Counted from the first letter of the stretch, positions 30,448 through 40,623 are shown. The stretch is DNA of 64,000 nucleotides from Zygotorulaspora mrakii (GCF_013402915.1 NC_050719.1:1364001-1428000), one strand, 5' to 3'. Made by a program: numbers and translations. The notes: generated by a model not told the origin, from the letters alone.

Positions 30448-32037
30448 CTATTCGATTCTTTCTTTTGCTTTCAGTGAGACACTTCCGGTATCACCTATTT
30501 TGATTTCAAAACCTGCTTCTGATATTATCTCATCTTGAACTGGCTTCTTAGCCTCTAGTTTTGCAACGAAGTCTTGGTTTTCTTTATTATCTTGCAAAAG
30601 GAACTTGATGCACACAATACTTCTTTCTTTGATAAATGGGTCATTATCGTCTATAACACAATTTGAAAGTACCAATTCTAGGCCATGTAATTGGCGAATT
30701 TTGTCTTGGACATTTGTTCTTTTGTGAGTCAGCATCGATAATATTTCAATAATTAATGATTTACACTCTGGAAAATTTGTAGGCAATATTTTCTTAGATG
30801 ATCTGTCGTATCTCATGTTGAGTAAAGATTGATCCGTCACTTTCTCACCAGATGAAGTTGTAATATTTGTAGATTTAACTGAACCATCAACATTTTTATG
30901 AATGTTCACTCTTATCAGATTTTCTTGGAGTGATTTTAATAGTGATATTAGTTCTTCCAACCCGTCATAAGACAAAAGAAATTCCTGTACGTGATCGTAG
31001 TGGGATAAAGATGCGATAATATCCAAAGTGATGCTCAGTTTATCGTGAAGAATTTCCGCAGTTTGGTTGTTTTCAAAATTGAGAGCGAAATATTCTTTCA
31101 CCAACTGCCCTGTTTTTTGAAAACAAGGGAAACACCATGATAATACACCAGTGAGAGTTGCATTGTTCCAAGATTCTTTACTGGTTATTGCTAGTTGCAC
31201 CAATCTCAAGACATTTATTAATTGAGCTGTATTTCTCTCTTCAATTCTTGTAACTAGACGACCGAATGACTCATTGCTTGAAAGGTTGGCAAACAATCGC
31301 AGTATTACGGCATCCATCGTGCTTATTTCAAATTTTTCATCAACCGTTGGTCCTTGGTGCAGGTGATGAAACAGACTGGAGTGCTTTTGTGCGATTTGCT
31401 CAACCAGAATATCACATAGAATGGTACAGCATGCACAATGCCTGACAAAATGATAGAGAAAATCGTCACTAGCGGTCAAATTCAGGAATAACAAAGCATA
31501 TGTCAACAAGATCTCTTGATTCATCTCATTCAAGTTTTGTAGGGGATATTTCAAATAACACATCAGAGAGTCAATCTCATTCTCATCAAATATTACCGAC
31601 TCCTTAGTGATATTATGAAGAAATTCCAATGAGAGTGTGTATAAAGAAACGGAAACTTTTTCACATTTCACAGATGCTCCCAATAATACAGATCTGATCA
31701 CCGAATTTTGCAGCAGTAGTGTTTGCGGTATCTCTTGATTACTCACCGAAAGGTTCCTCATTAATAATATAAGAGCCCGGATCGATCTAACATAAAAAAA
31801 ACAAAGCTTATCATCGTTAATGGAGGGCTGTTCAACGCAATTGAGACTTTTTTGCAAGGTCTCCCATAGCTTACGAGAAGATGCTAACTTAAAACGATAT
31901 TCCTCATCCTGTGATGATCTTCCAACAACGCCGCCAATGGATGTGATTAATCTCTCATAAGCCTTTATATCATTGCAGCATTGAGAAAATAGTTCTCCGA
32001 ACCTTGAAATCAACAGTATCACTGAACTCAGCTCCAT
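30448..32037 (-). CDS. CTR86: Ataxin-10-like protein Ctr86
   Basis: A 529-residue, mostly helical protein of armadillo type. The C-terminal domain (NVQDKIRQLHGLELVLSNCVIDDNDPFIKERSIVCIKFLLQDN) is the ataxin-10 domain signature. The S. cerevisiae orthologue YCR054C (563 residues) is essential, of poorly defined function, and adjacent to PWP2 in the same orientation. No signal peptide or membrane segment. The start is a plain ATG 161 bp downstream of the PWP2 stop. Confidence 0.93.
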   Translation of the reverse strand: MELSSVILLISRFGELFSQCCNDIKAYERLITSIGGVVGRSSQDEEYRFKLASSRKLWETLQKSLNCVEQPSINDDKLCFFYVRSIRALILLMRNLSVSNQEIPQTLLLQNSVIRSVLLGASVKCEKVSVSLYTLSLEFLHNITKESVIFDENEIDSLMCYLKYPLQNLNEMNQEILLTYALLFLNLTASDDFLYHFVRHCACCTILCDILVEQIAQKHSSLFHHLHQGPTVDEKFEISTMDAVILRLFANLSSNESFGRLVTRIEERNTAQLINVLRLVQLAITSKESWNNATLTGVLSWCFPCFQKTGQLVKEYFALNFENNQTAEILHDKLSITLDIIASLSHYDHVQEFLLSYDGLEELISLLKSLQENLIRVNIHKNVDGSVKSTNITTSSGEKVTDQSLLNMRYDRSSKKILPTNFPECKSLIIEILSMLTHKRTNVQDKIRQLHGLELVLSNCVIDDNDPFIKERSIVCIKFLLQDNKENQDFVAKLEAKKPVQDEIISEAGFEIKIGDTGSVSLKAKERIE

Positions 32038-32198
32038 GACGTACTGACTTTCACGTCTAAATGCAGGATATTTCGCAACGTTTTGAGATCATTTTTGATC
32101 GCACAATCTTCGTTTTTCTGGGCTGCTTGGCAAGCAAATACAATTCCTCCACTCTAGAAAAGAAATTCTTCACTATGAACAATGCATTATATATCTGT

Positions 32199-34931
32199 CT
32201 ATATGAGCTCTTCATCATCCGACTCAGCTACTTCTGGGTTTTGAAGAGAGAGCTTGTTCTTCTTTTTTTCGAATTCGGTCCATTCCTCTTCATCTGACAC
32301 AGCGGACATATATTCGTCTGAGTCTGCCACTTGGTCATTCTCACTATCAAGACCATCAACAGACATTTGATCTTCTTGCACACCATCCTGCATATCAGCG
32401 GCAGTACCATCTGTGGTCATTAGGAATCTATACGTGTATTTGTTGTCAGAAGATACCGTTACAAGATCTTTAGCAACTCTACCGATGAATCTCTGGATAG
32501 ATCTTGTGGCGGATGTAAATATATGTTTGTGAGAATTCATGTAAGTGCCATGAGCAGAGAGAAGAGCTTTTATCCAAATTAAATTGAATTCAATATGTTG
32601 GGAATCAATCGCAAAATCGCCAATAAATTTCAGAATACGAGGAACATAAATCACGGGCAGACTGCTGCTGACGAGCTGAATTTCTGAGATCGGTATAGCC
32701 TCATAAACTTTGTGTATCAAGTATTCTTCATTCAATCTAAAAGCCATAACAAATGCATTTAGATATTCTCTTTCTTTAAGAGCGTCTATAGTGGTCTGAG
32801 GTGTAACATCTATATCTAAGTCAAATGGATCGAAAGTAAATGCTTCATCGACAGCATAGACTAAAAGACCCTCAGTAGATGCAGCAGCAAAGGCATTTGC
32901 CGTCGGGGAAAACCGTATTGACGTTACTCTGACTTCTGGTCTTGTTCTTCTCGTTGACGCATCCCCACCCGCTTTAGAACCTGGAACAGAGTTATCGATA
33001 CGATCCTCAACATCTGAGTTTTCACCTGTATCATCAATCAAATCGAGAGAGCCTGCTTCAGTAAGTCTACTGCTATTTAAAAATTCCATAGTACCATTTA
33101 GTGTCATATTCCTGGAAACGATAAACCTCTTCAATAGGACTTCATTGAATATATCGTAGAGGCAGATTGAATTATTATTTCCTCCAGCAACAATAGCCAG
33201 GCCATCGAAACTGTAGTGTATGGAAGTGAAATATTTGGATCTTTCTGAGTTTTTTGAAGTGAATCTATCTTCTAGATGTCTACCGGATATGATGTCGGCT
33301 CTACAATCGATATTCCCCACTTGCTTACCATTTTCAATATCGAAAATTGAAATTTGACCCTTCAATGTCGAAACTGAAACCTGCTTCCCATCTGGTCTTA
33401 TTGCCAAGGCTAATACATCGGAGTAAACTTCAATTGGTTCAACCATTTGTGACCTCCCAAATATAGACCAAATTCTAATGGTTTTATCCCATGACGCGGA
33501 TGCTAAAATACTATTTTCTTGGCTGAATGAAAGACATGATACGGGGCCTTCGTGGCCCGAAAGAGTATCTAACAGTTGACCTGTTTGTACTGACCAGACA
33601 TGGATTTCAAAGCTATCATTTGAACCTGCACATACAACCTCTCCAGAAGGATCAACTGCAAGAGAGCTAAATTGAATTCTCTCGGCTGCGGCAAATACCC
33701 TAAAATTACGATACCTTATTAAATCCCAAGCTCTAACTGTACCATCCAAAGATGAAGAGAATAATACTTGTCCTTTTTTTGCGAATTGAATAGCGGTAAC
33801 TGAAGAAGTATGGCCCTCTAAAGTGACAAGGCAAAATCCTGCCACAACATCCCAGACTTTAATTTTACCGTCGTCTGCAGCTGTAACTATCAAAGATCCA
33901 TCAGGGGAATAAGCTAAACTATTCATTGAGTCAAAATGGCCCTGTTGCTTTAAGATGTATGATTCTGACTGCCATTCATACACGAGAAGTTGACCTAATT
34001 GAGATGATCCAAACGCTAGCCACTCTCCAGATGAATTTATTGTTACCGTGTTGATAGGATTTTGTCCCATTGATAACTGTTGAACTAACGTGAAGCTGGG
34101 TAATTCATAAAGACGAAAGTCACCGGTGGAAAACCCAACTATAAGGAGATTGGATTTAGGATGGAAAGTAACGCATTTGACCGTGGATTGATTTGTGTGG
34201 AAAAAATTCTTTTCTGCAATTCTCCAACTATATTTCGATAAATCTTCTTCGTCTTCATCTTCTTTTACAGTATATTCCCATCTGAAAAGGGCACCATCTT
34301 TACTTACTGTGTAGATAGTCTCTTGATCACCACTGAAAAACGCACCCATAACGTAGTCTCTATGGCCAGCGAACGTCATTGATGCTAAATCTTTGTCTTC
34401 TGATTGAACGGACCATATTCTGGCAGTGAGATCCTTCGATGTAGTCAAAACGAATCTTGAGTCTCGCGACCACGTTAAAGAGACAATGTCCTGGAAATGC
34501 CCCGCCTGGATGCGATGACGGACAAATGGCGCAAACTGGCGATCCTGAGTAGCATTGGGAGTTTTCCAGATTTGTAGAAACCTCCCCGTCGCTAGTGCAA
34601 ACATTTTACCATCTGGACTGAATTTTACACTATAGCAGCGCTCCTTGAAATTAAAGTGGTGCAAAACATTTCTTGACTTATAATTTACCAGAATGGCTCT
34701 ACCATCTTCATCGATGGAAATTAGAAGTGTCCCTTGTGGATTCAAATCCAATGCGCGTATATTTTTTCTGTGTTCGTATTCAAATGTGAAAGACTTATTG
34801 TTGACTAGGTCAAATACAGAGACTCTGTTACCCACTGGTGATAAAAGTTGGGTTCCATCCTCCGAAAATACAATATTTCCCTGTCGGTAAACTGTTCCCA
34901 AAAGATTCGAGAACTTGAAGTTTGATTTCAT
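32199..34931 (-). CDS. PWP2: U3 snoRNP / SSU processome WD-repeat protein
   Basis: A 910-residue UTP-B component needed for 18S rRNA maturation. The N-terminus MKSNFKFSNLLGTVYRQGN is conserved. Tandem WD40 repeats fill residues ~1-660 (e.g. ...SSSLDGTVRAWDL, ...ASASWDKTIRIWSIFG, GHEGPVSCLSFS). They are followed by the Utp12-type C-terminal domain (LDIDVTPQTTIDALKEREYLNAFVMAFRLNEE). An acidic tail closes the protein. Length is close to S. cerevisiae Pwp2 (923). The promoter carries PAC and RRPE elements shared with MPP6. Confidence 0.98.
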   Translation of the reverse strand: MKSNFKFSNLLGTVYRQGNIVFSEDGTQLLSPVGNRVSVFDLVNNKSFTFEYEHRKNIRALDLNPQGTLLISIDEDGRAILVNYKSRNVLHHFNFKERCYSVKFSPDGKMFALATGRFLQIWKTPNATQDRQFAPFVRHRIQAGHFQDIVSLTWSRDSRFVLTTSKDLTARIWSVQSEDKDLASMTFAGHRDYVMGAFFSGDQETIYTVSKDGALFRWEYTVKEDEDEEDLSKYSWRIAEKNFFHTNQSTVKCVTFHPKSNLLIVGFSTGDFRLYELPSFTLVQQLSMGQNPINTVTINSSGEWLAFGSSQLGQLLVYEWQSESYILKQQGHFDSMNSLAYSPDGSLIVTAADDGKIKVWDVVAGFCLVTLEGHTSSVTAIQFAKKGQVLFSSSLDGTVRAWDLIRYRNFRVFAAAERIQFSSLAVDPSGEVVCAGSNDSFEIHVWSVQTGQLLDTLSGHEGPVSCLSFSQENSILASASWDKTIRIWSIFGRSQMVEPIEVYSDVLALAIRPDGKQVSVSTLKGQISIFDIENGKQVGNIDCRADIISGRHLEDRFTSKNSERSKYFTSIHYSFDGLAIVAGGNNNSICLYDIFNEVLLKRFIVSRNMTLNGTMEFLNSSRLTEAGSLDLIDDTGENSDVEDRIDNSVPGSKAGGDASTRRTRPEVRVTSIRFSPTANAFAAASTEGLLVYAVDEAFTFDPFDLDIDVTPQTTIDALKEREYLNAFVMAFRLNEEYLIHKVYEAIPISEIQLVSSSLPVIYVPRILKFIGDFAIDSQHIEFNLIWIKALLSAHGTYMNSHKHIFTSATRSIQRFIGRVAKDLVTVSSDNKYTYRFLMTTDGTAADMQDGVQEDQMSVDGLDSENDQVADSDEYMSAVSDEEEWTEFEKKKNKLSLQNPEVAESDDEELI

Positions 34932-35003
34932 TGTTGCTTTGTGCTTCAGACTTCCGGTCTTGTAAAGATCATATTGAATAAGATTTAGCTCATCTCTTTT
35001 TCA

Positions 35004-35012
35004 GCTCATCGC
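35004..35012. promoter_or_regulatory. PAC element between PWP2 and MPP6
   Basis: GCTCATCGC is a perfect PAC core (bound by Dot6/Tod6), the standard ribosome-biogenesis promoter element. It lies 73 bp from the PWP2 ATG. A second partial copy (AGCTCATCTC) lies at 34987-34996. Confidence 0.8.
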
Positions 35013-35017
35013 CTTTT

Positions 35018-35030
35018 TGAAAATTTTTCA
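35018..35030. promoter_or_regulatory. RRPE element between PWP2 and MPP6
   Basis: TGAAAATTTTTCA matches the rRNA-processing element (Stb3 target) and directly follows the PAC box. The PAC-RRPE pair is the characteristic composite of ribosome-biogenesis genes and here faces both genes. Confidence 0.8.
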
Positions 35031-35152
35031 AATTTGCCAAAAATGAAAAAATAAAGAACAATCAACAATAGAACCTGTTCATGAAAAGGTCCTGGCAATT
35101 AGAATTGTGAGGCTATTCAATCTATAGACGCTCTACGCAAGGCATTAAGACA

Positions 35153-35572
35153 ATGAGTCAAGTGAATGGTAAGTTATCAAGTCGAGTCATGAACATGAAG
35201 TTCATGAGATTCGCGAAGGATGAAAACGATAATATACCGAAAGATGCAGAAGCTAAGAGACCGCAAATACCTGACAGCTCTCAATGGAGTTTCAAAGACA
35301 ATGCTACTTATCCCGACAAGCAGAATGTTAAAGTGAAAAAGTCATGGAAGACCAAGGCCAAGATAATTAGAAGTAATGTTTCCATGACAGAAATAAAAGA
35401 TTGTAGGAATCCTGTAGTGAGAGGTAGACGAGTAATAGGCGGTAACGATGCACTAGAAGAGAACCAAAAAAAAAGAGAGCTTCCCAAAGATAACGATGAC
35501 GATGATGAAGATGACTACGATTTGGATAGGATATTTAAAAGAGTAAAAAGCAATAAAAAAGATGCAAAATGA
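35153..35572 (+). CDS. MPP6: Nuclear exosome cofactor Mpp6
   Basis: A 139-residue small basic RNA-binding protein that links Mtr4 to the nuclear exosome. The N-terminal motif KLSSRVMNMKFMRFA is the conserved Mpp6 signature. A middle RGRRVIGG-like segment (NPVVRGRRVIGGND) is the second conserved block. The end is Asp/Lys-rich (acidic run of Asp near 115-125). It is shorter than S. cerevisiae Mpp6 (186). The ATG is immediately before MSQVNG. It overlaps nothing; the tail ends 8 bp before the convergent YIH1 stop. Confidence 0.95.
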   Translation: MSQVNGKLSSRVMNMKFMRFAKDENDNIPKDAEAKRPQIPDSSQWSFKDNATYPDKQNVKVKKSWKTKAKIIRSNVSMTEIKDCRNPVVRGRRVIGGNDALEENQKKRELPKDNDDDDEDDYDLDRIFKRVKSNKKDAK

Positions 35573-35579
35573 ATCATAC

Positions 35580-36386
35580 TCAAAACCCAGCTTTAACAAC
35601 AGCTTCTCGGGCGGCACAGTTGATATGTTTGAACCGATCGGGCCCCAAATGAGTACCGTTAAACCATCGGACAACTACCACCATGACGTTCCAACAATCC
35701 ATTATCGTGATGAGATGCAACATCCTGGACCCTGCTGCCGTCTCGCCATCATCATCAGAATCTTGAAATATGATATCGTTTTTCTGGCTACCGTCGGCTG
35801 CCTGTTTGATTCTCCACGCACACATTGCATGATTACCCTTCCGTATCTTCGAATCAGTTTTCAACTGTTCCAATCTATCAAATGCCTCTTGCTCAGAATT
35901 CACCCTTGTAGCGAATCCCATAAATGTTGACCCTCTATCAGTAATCGGACTCGACGCGAACCAATTCTCAAATGGGTCTGTTGGAACCTGCACAGGCTCG
36001 TCCGTGCCCGCATGCTCTTCTTGCTCTATATATAAAATACCATCTAGCTCACTCAAGAAGTCAAATAAACAAATCGAATTGGAACCGTTCTGAGTATAAC
36101 AGGAATCCATGACCTCTTGAAACAGATGTTGTAAGTATTTGAAATCGCAAAAATTTCCCCCATTACCGCCGTCATTGCTCCCTGTATCATTACTCCTTAC
36201 CTCAATGACCTGCGGAGGGTTAGCCGACGGGTAATTCGCAGGGAATGATATCTGCACTATCATGTTCTCATGCTGCGGCACCTTAATCGATATAATTTTG
36301 GAATCCGCGGTGTGAATCGTCAACAAATCTGGATAGATGGCATCTATAGCCTCCAATTCCTGCATCAGTTCATCGTGATCTGACAT
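35580..36386 (-). CDS. YIH1: RWD/IMPACT protein, inhibitor of Gcn2 activation
   Basis: A 268-residue protein with an N-terminal RWD domain (HDELMQELEAIDAIYPDLL, PANYPSANPPQVIEV) that binds Gcn1. The C-terminal UPF0029/IMPACT domain follows (SSPITDRGSTFMGFATRVNSEQEAFDRL, ...GNHAMCAWRI, DGETAAGSRMLHLI, NVMVVVVRWFNGTHLGPDRFKHI). It restrains the Gcn2 starvation kinase. The frame opens at a TTG at 36413; the first ATG, 36386, matches the S. cerevisiae start (258 residues). The 3' end abuts MPP6 with 7 bp between. Confidence 0.96.
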   Translation of the reverse strand: MSDHDELMQELEAIDAIYPDLLTIHTADSKIISIKVPQHENMIVQISFPANYPSANPPQVIEVRSNDTGSNDGGNGGNFCDFKYLQHLFQEVMDSCYTQNGSNSICLFDFLSELDGILYIEQEEHAGTDEPVQVPTDPFENWFASSPITDRGSTFMGFATRVNSEQEAFDRLEQLKTDSKIRKGNHAMCAWRIKQAADGSQKNDIIFQDSDDDGETAAGSRMLHLITIMDCWNVMVVVVRWFNGTHLGPDRFKHINCAAREAVVKAGF

Positions 36387-36534
36387 GGTCCCCGTGCCGG
36401 TGCTTTCTCCCAAGAGATGCCTCCTCTTCCTGTTTTTCCACGTTTAACGAATGTATTTCACACAAGTTTTTTTTTATATACACCTTAGGTAATGAAAAAC
36501 TCCATCGCAGCACTTCAAGAGACAGAAAGCATTC

Positions 36535-36870
36535 ATGTCATTTGAAGAATACAAGATCCAGGGCAACCATTGCTACCAAACCGGCGATCTGGAGACCTCG
36601 CTGCAATGCTACAATAAATGCATACGCATAGAGCCCACCAATCCTGTTGCCTATGCGAACAAAGCAATGGCCCTACTGAAACTACATCGCTACCAAGATG
36701 CTCTTGCAGCATGCCACCTGGGGCTCAAGCTCAAGGGACCGGAGAAAATCCGTGACAAGCTGCTCTACAGAGTGAAACTCGCTCAGTCGCACCTCTCAAG
36801 TGAAGCTAAATACGTAGAAGTTTCCATCGACGAAGTCACTACGCTGCCCCTAGAGTTCAGGGGTCTATAA
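36535..36870 (+). CDS. TAH1: TPR cofactor of Hsp90 (R2TP complex)
   Basis: A 111-residue protein, the same length as S. cerevisiae Tah1. Two and a half TPR motifs are visible (YKIQGNHCYQTGDLETSLQCYNKCI, PTNPVAYANKAMALLKLHRYQDALAACHLGL), which clamp the MEEVD tail of Hsp90. A C-terminal segment binds Pih1. With Rvb1/2 and Pih1 it forms R2TP, which assembles snoRNPs and polymerases. It is divergent from YIH1, 148 bp apart. Confidence 0.95.
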   Translation: MSFEEYKIQGNHCYQTGDLETSLQCYNKCIRIEPTNPVAYANKAMALLKLHRYQDALAACHLGLKLKGPEKIRDKLLYRVKLAQSHLSSEAKYVEVSIDEVTTLPLEFRGL

Positions 36871-37438
36871 GGAACCAAATATGAATGGCATATGACCTAT
36901 TTGGCCAAGCATCTCCCTGCCTGCACGTACATAGACAGCTATTTAGCCCGATATGTAAATCCTGTAATGTCATAGCAAATTGCTGCTTCTTTTCACTGCG
37001 ACGCATCACTAAGCAGTCCGTATTTGCGGTGCTGGTATATCGCTCAAGTTACGGAAATACACTGGAATAAGAAACAAATAAACCCTGTTTGTTACTAATC
37101 GATTAGAATACTTCCCTTATAAGTAAAGGATAAGAGGCACGTAAAAATAAGAACCCAGCGCACTACAAAAGGAGCTGAATGTTTCAGCTTTTGAGCCTAT
37201 GAGCAAAACATCGGTTGAGCAGTATTCTACTATCATTTTTCGTTATACGAAAGTAACCGAACCAAAGCGCTTTTTTATAAATTCCGTGGAACAGTCCCAC
37301 CTTTAATTCCTCAAAGGTCATTGACAGTGAAGAGTAGACTAAAGGTTTAAAACAGACCAGTAGTTGGAGGACTATCAAGTGTTTGGGAGTAGCTCACGAG
37401 TGTATTGTTGGTGACAGAGTAAAAAGGAGAGTTTTGTA
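36871..37438. other. Intergenic region TAH1 / YCR061W
   Basis: A 568-bp gap, promoter of the downstream gene, AT-rich. No RNA gene or repeat recognised. Confidence 0.5.
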
Positions 37439-39292
37439 ATGAGACTGGGGAGTTTGATATGTCTGTTGCCAGTGGCGACCAGGGCGGTTGTTGCGATGGA
37501 TATGGATTCGGATATGGACATGATGGATGAGGGCTATAGTGAAGCTAGCACCACGATAGGTGCAACGAGGATGCCGAGCACGCCGAGCACGCCGAGTGCT
37601 GTTCCGTATGAGCCAAAGCATGTACACGGGTTGCCGATCCTTTCGCGGCCTAATTTGACGCCGAGTGAGAGGTTGTATTGGACCAACTACAACACGACGA
37701 CCTACTTCGCGACGGATTTCGGAAACCGAGCAGCGTTCAAATACCACGTGGTTTCTATGGCGCTGGTGGTTGTGATTCTGTACCCGATATCTCTGGCTCT
37801 CAACAGTGTGGGTTCTAATTGGTACCTGCCCGTTTTGACGCTGAATTTGGGGTTTGTTTTGAGTTCTTTGCTCACCTTGTCTATATTTGGTGCCACCTTC
37901 CCTGAAGATTGGTATCCGCACAATGCTTATAGTAAGGTCAGTTGGATTTTCTTGGTTCTTATTATACTGCATTATGTCTCGGCGCTAGTGTCAAAGGCTT
38001 CAAAATGGATTGCCGACTTCAGTCCGCTAAGTAGTGAGTTCTTTCCACTGCACGATTATCGATCTTCGTTGGATGATGAACGAGCTGGGAATTTCACACC
38101 CGCCACCGGCAATGAAGACTCGGCCTCCGACAGTCCATCGCATTCATTAACGGGAAACCACGCGAGTCAAAAACTCTCGTATGAACTGGATCGTGAACAG
38201 CTATTCGATCCTGACAATATGTCTTTAAGATTCAAGTCAAAGAGTTCGCAAAAAAGGGACTCGTATTTGCAAAAAGTTTTTGGTAATCCGTTGATACAAA
38301 ACATAGCTAGTAGGTTTGGCAATCTCTTTTCGATTATTTTCAATATGTTGAACTATCCCTTGTTTGTTTTCATGTTAGTTGACGTCGGAATTGGTGTAGC
38401 TGTTGGAAATTTACTGGGCAAAGGATCAAGAATTTTCAACCTTCTCGCTCACTGGATCAAAGGTGGTGTTTTTTTCCTACTAGGAATCCTTTCTTTATCA
38501 AGATACTGTGGATTTGGTAAAAAACACGGCTGGGCATGGAACAAAATTTTAATTACAAACTCCGATTTAAAAAGTAATTATAAAGGTGGTCTCTCGAGAA
38601 TTTTTTTGCCTCGTGGAACTATAACTATGGAATTTATGGAGTCTTTCTTGATATTTTTCTATGGTACAACAAACGTTTTTCTAGAGCATTTAGCAGGCGC
38701 AGGTGGAGAGTGGACAGCAAAAGATTTACAACACGTTTCGATTGCTTTCATGTATATTGGCTCAGGATTGTGTGGTTTATTAGCTGAAATGAAACTAAAT
38801 GACTGGAGGTTCAGTCACGCTTGCCAACATTCCGAGAATATGTCATCAAATGAAATTTATGCAGGATCGCCTGGTTATTCACCCAATCCATTTCCAGCAT
38901 TTACGATTTTTTGGACTGGAATTCTCATGTCACAACACGCTCAAGCGTCACAAACTTCAACCTCGATCCATGTTCAATGGGGAAGTCTACTTTCATATGG
39001 ATCGTTCTTTAGATTGTTAACTTTCGCTTTATTGTTCGTTGTTCCTAATAAGAATTTCAAGCCTTCAAAACCGTTCACCGAGCTTATAACATCATTTTGC
39101 CTGCTTTGCGGAGGTCTTGTCTTTATGGAATCAACCGATCAAGTCATTGAAGCTATGGATTATAGAGGCTTTACTCCAATGTTCAGTTTCAACATCAGTG
39201 TAGGTTTTATCACACTTTTAATGGCTTGGGAAATGTCGTTGTTCCTTTGGAAGTATTGGTTAGAAGATCGTTACGTTAAATCAACACAGTAA
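37439..39292 (+). CDS. Multipass membrane protein, Ytp1/DUF2427 family (YCR061W orthologue)
   Basis: A 617-residue protein. There is a signal peptide (~1-20, LICLLPVATRAVVA), then a short lumenal segment with Asp/Met and a three-unit TPS repeat. DUF2427-like segments follow (AFKYHVVSMALVVVILYPISLAL). A soluble loop (~200-260) precedes the C-terminal Ytp1-type multipass block (SRIFNLLAHWIKGGVFFLLGILSLSRY, FMESFLIFFYGTTNVFLEHL, DWRFSHACQHSENM). The biochemical function is unknown; S. cerevisiae YCR061W is 631 residues. It probably sits in the endomembrane system. Confidence 0.92.
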   Translation: MRLGSLICLLPVATRAVVAMDMDSDMDMMDEGYSEASTTIGATRMPSTPSTPSAVPYEPKHVHGLPILSRPNLTPSERLYWTNYNTTTYFATDFGNRAAFKYHVVSMALVVVILYPISLALNSVGSNWYLPVLTLNLGFVLSSLLTLSIFGATFPEDWYPHNAYSKVSWIFLVLIILHYVSALVSKASKWIADFSPLSSEFFPLHDYRSSLDDERAGNFTPATGNEDSASDSPSHSLTGNHASQKLSYELDREQLFDPDNMSLRFKSKSSQKRDSYLQKVFGNPLIQNIASRFGNLFSIIFNMLNYPLFVFMLVDVGIGVAVGNLLGKGSRIFNLLAHWIKGGVFFLLGILSLSRYCGFGKKHGWAWNKILITNSDLKSNYKGGLSRIFLPRGTITMEFMESFLIFFYGTTNVFLEHLAGAGGEWTAKDLQHVSIAFMYIGSGLCGLLAEMKLNDWRFSHACQHSENMSSNEIYAGSPGYSPNPFPAFTIFWTGILMSQHAQASQTSTSIHVQWGSLLSYGSFFRLLTFALLFVVPNKNFKPSKPFTELITSFCLLCGGLVFMESTDQVIEAMDYRGFTPMFSFNISVGFITLLMAWEMSLFLWKYWLEDRYVKSTQ

Positions 39293-39972
39293 CTCATCAA
39301 AATGAAGCAAAGTGCCTAGCTAATTCTGCAAATTCGCTGCAGGGCCAATTGTCATTAGAGCAAATAAAATAAAAATAACCAAAAAAAAAAAGAATGCCGC
39401 TAACGATGCTTAAAAATAAGCAACCCTTCACTTCATCTACTAATATCTTTTCTTTTTTAGTGCACTACTTTGCACCGTAATTTTTAATATTTATTGTCTT
39501 TTTGCTTTATTATTCACTTTTATTTTAGTATTTATTAATTATTATTGTTAATTATTTGTTTTTTTATCATTTATTGTTATGTCGCACTGCATGCGCATTC
39601 GAGAATATTATACGATGTACTTTTGACATGATTGAAGAAAACAATAATTGTCAGAATAATGCATTACCATCAAAGACTATTATCAGCATTGAGTCAGATT
39701 AGGGAAAGCTAATATGAGTTACAAAGTCATGGTTAGCACATACTCCCGTCATTTCGAATACTAAGCTTGTTGGTTGAATGTGAATATACCTAAACGAGCT
39801 TTTTGACACTATGACAATGACACAGCTGTGATAGATAGGGAATGACTGGTGATGAAGATAACAAGTGGCGATAGTGAAATCCAAATATAAAACGGGAACA
39901 AATTGTAGAAAATGCACGGGGAGAGCTGATAAATGACTCCCTGAAAAAGTGTTGAATCAAAGTTCAGATAAG
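39293..39972. other. Intergenic region YCR061W / TenA-like
   Basis: A 680-bp gap, very AT-rich in 39470-39580 (runs of TTATTTATTAATTATT type). It marks the start of the accessory zone. No gene recognised. Confidence 0.5.
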
Positions 39973-40623
39973 ATGGTATCAACTACAGACTCTTTAGTTC
40001 TAAAATACAAAGATCTTTTCCGTAAGACGACTCAACATCCTTTGACAAACGAGTTATGCCTCGGAACGCTTCCTGACCGAATTCTATATGTGTACCTGGC
40101 CCAGGATCTTCAGTTCTTTGAATCTGGTCTAAGAGGAATGTGCAATGCTGCATCGATGACGCCAGATACAAACAGTTTACTCACTTTGTCGAAACAAATA
40201 GGTCATTTTGCTAATGCTGAAAATGATTATTTTCATGAATGTTTGTCCGAGATAAAATCAAGTGTTACTGATGAAGAGCAGAAATACTACTCAACGCAGT
40301 ATCTTCCAGAGGTCAAAGTATACATGGATTTTCTCATCGAGAAAAGATCGGATCGCAAGAAATATGCTTATCCACAATTGGTAGCAGCTATGTGGATTGC
40401 AGAGTTAGTCTATTGGACCTGGGCACACGATTCTCCAAGAGCGAAAGGGCTGCATTGGAAATACCAAACATGGATTGATCTGCATGACGGGGAAAAGTTC
40501 GAAACTTGGTTGAGATTTTTGAAGGAAGAAGTTGACAAATTGAAGGCTGCAGATATAGAGGATATGTTCAAAAAAACTCTGGAACTAGAGTACGATTTTT
40601 TCCAAAGCTGCTATACGGCCTGA
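39973..40623 (+). CDS. TenA/THI-4-family protein lacking the Cys nucleophile (PET18-like)
   Basis: A 216-residue all-helical TenA-fold protein. In family terms TenA proteins salvage or hydrolyse aminopyrimidines for thiamine. Visible conserved residues are Asp45 (YLAQDLQFFE) and Glu207 (LELEYDFFQ), corresponding to the TenA active-site Asp and terminal Glu. The usual PCYWIY motif with the catalytic Cys is replaced by LVAAMWIAEL (~137-146), so it belongs with the Cys-less TenA_E subclass. S. cerevisiae Pet18 has similar length. The frame begins at GTG 39949; the first ATG is 39973. Not a conserved neighbour of this locus, so possibly transposed. Confidence 0.8.
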   Translation: MVSTTDSLVLKYKDLFRKTTQHPLTNELCLGTLPDRILYVYLAQDLQFFESGLRGMCNAASMTPDTNSLLTLSKQIGHFANAENDYFHECLSEIKSSVTDEEQKYYSTQYLPEVKVYMDFLIEKRSDRKKYAYPQLVAAMWIAELVYWTWAHDSPRAKGLHWKYQTWIDLHDGEKFETWLRFLKEEVDKLKAADIEDMFKKTLELEYDFFQSCYTA

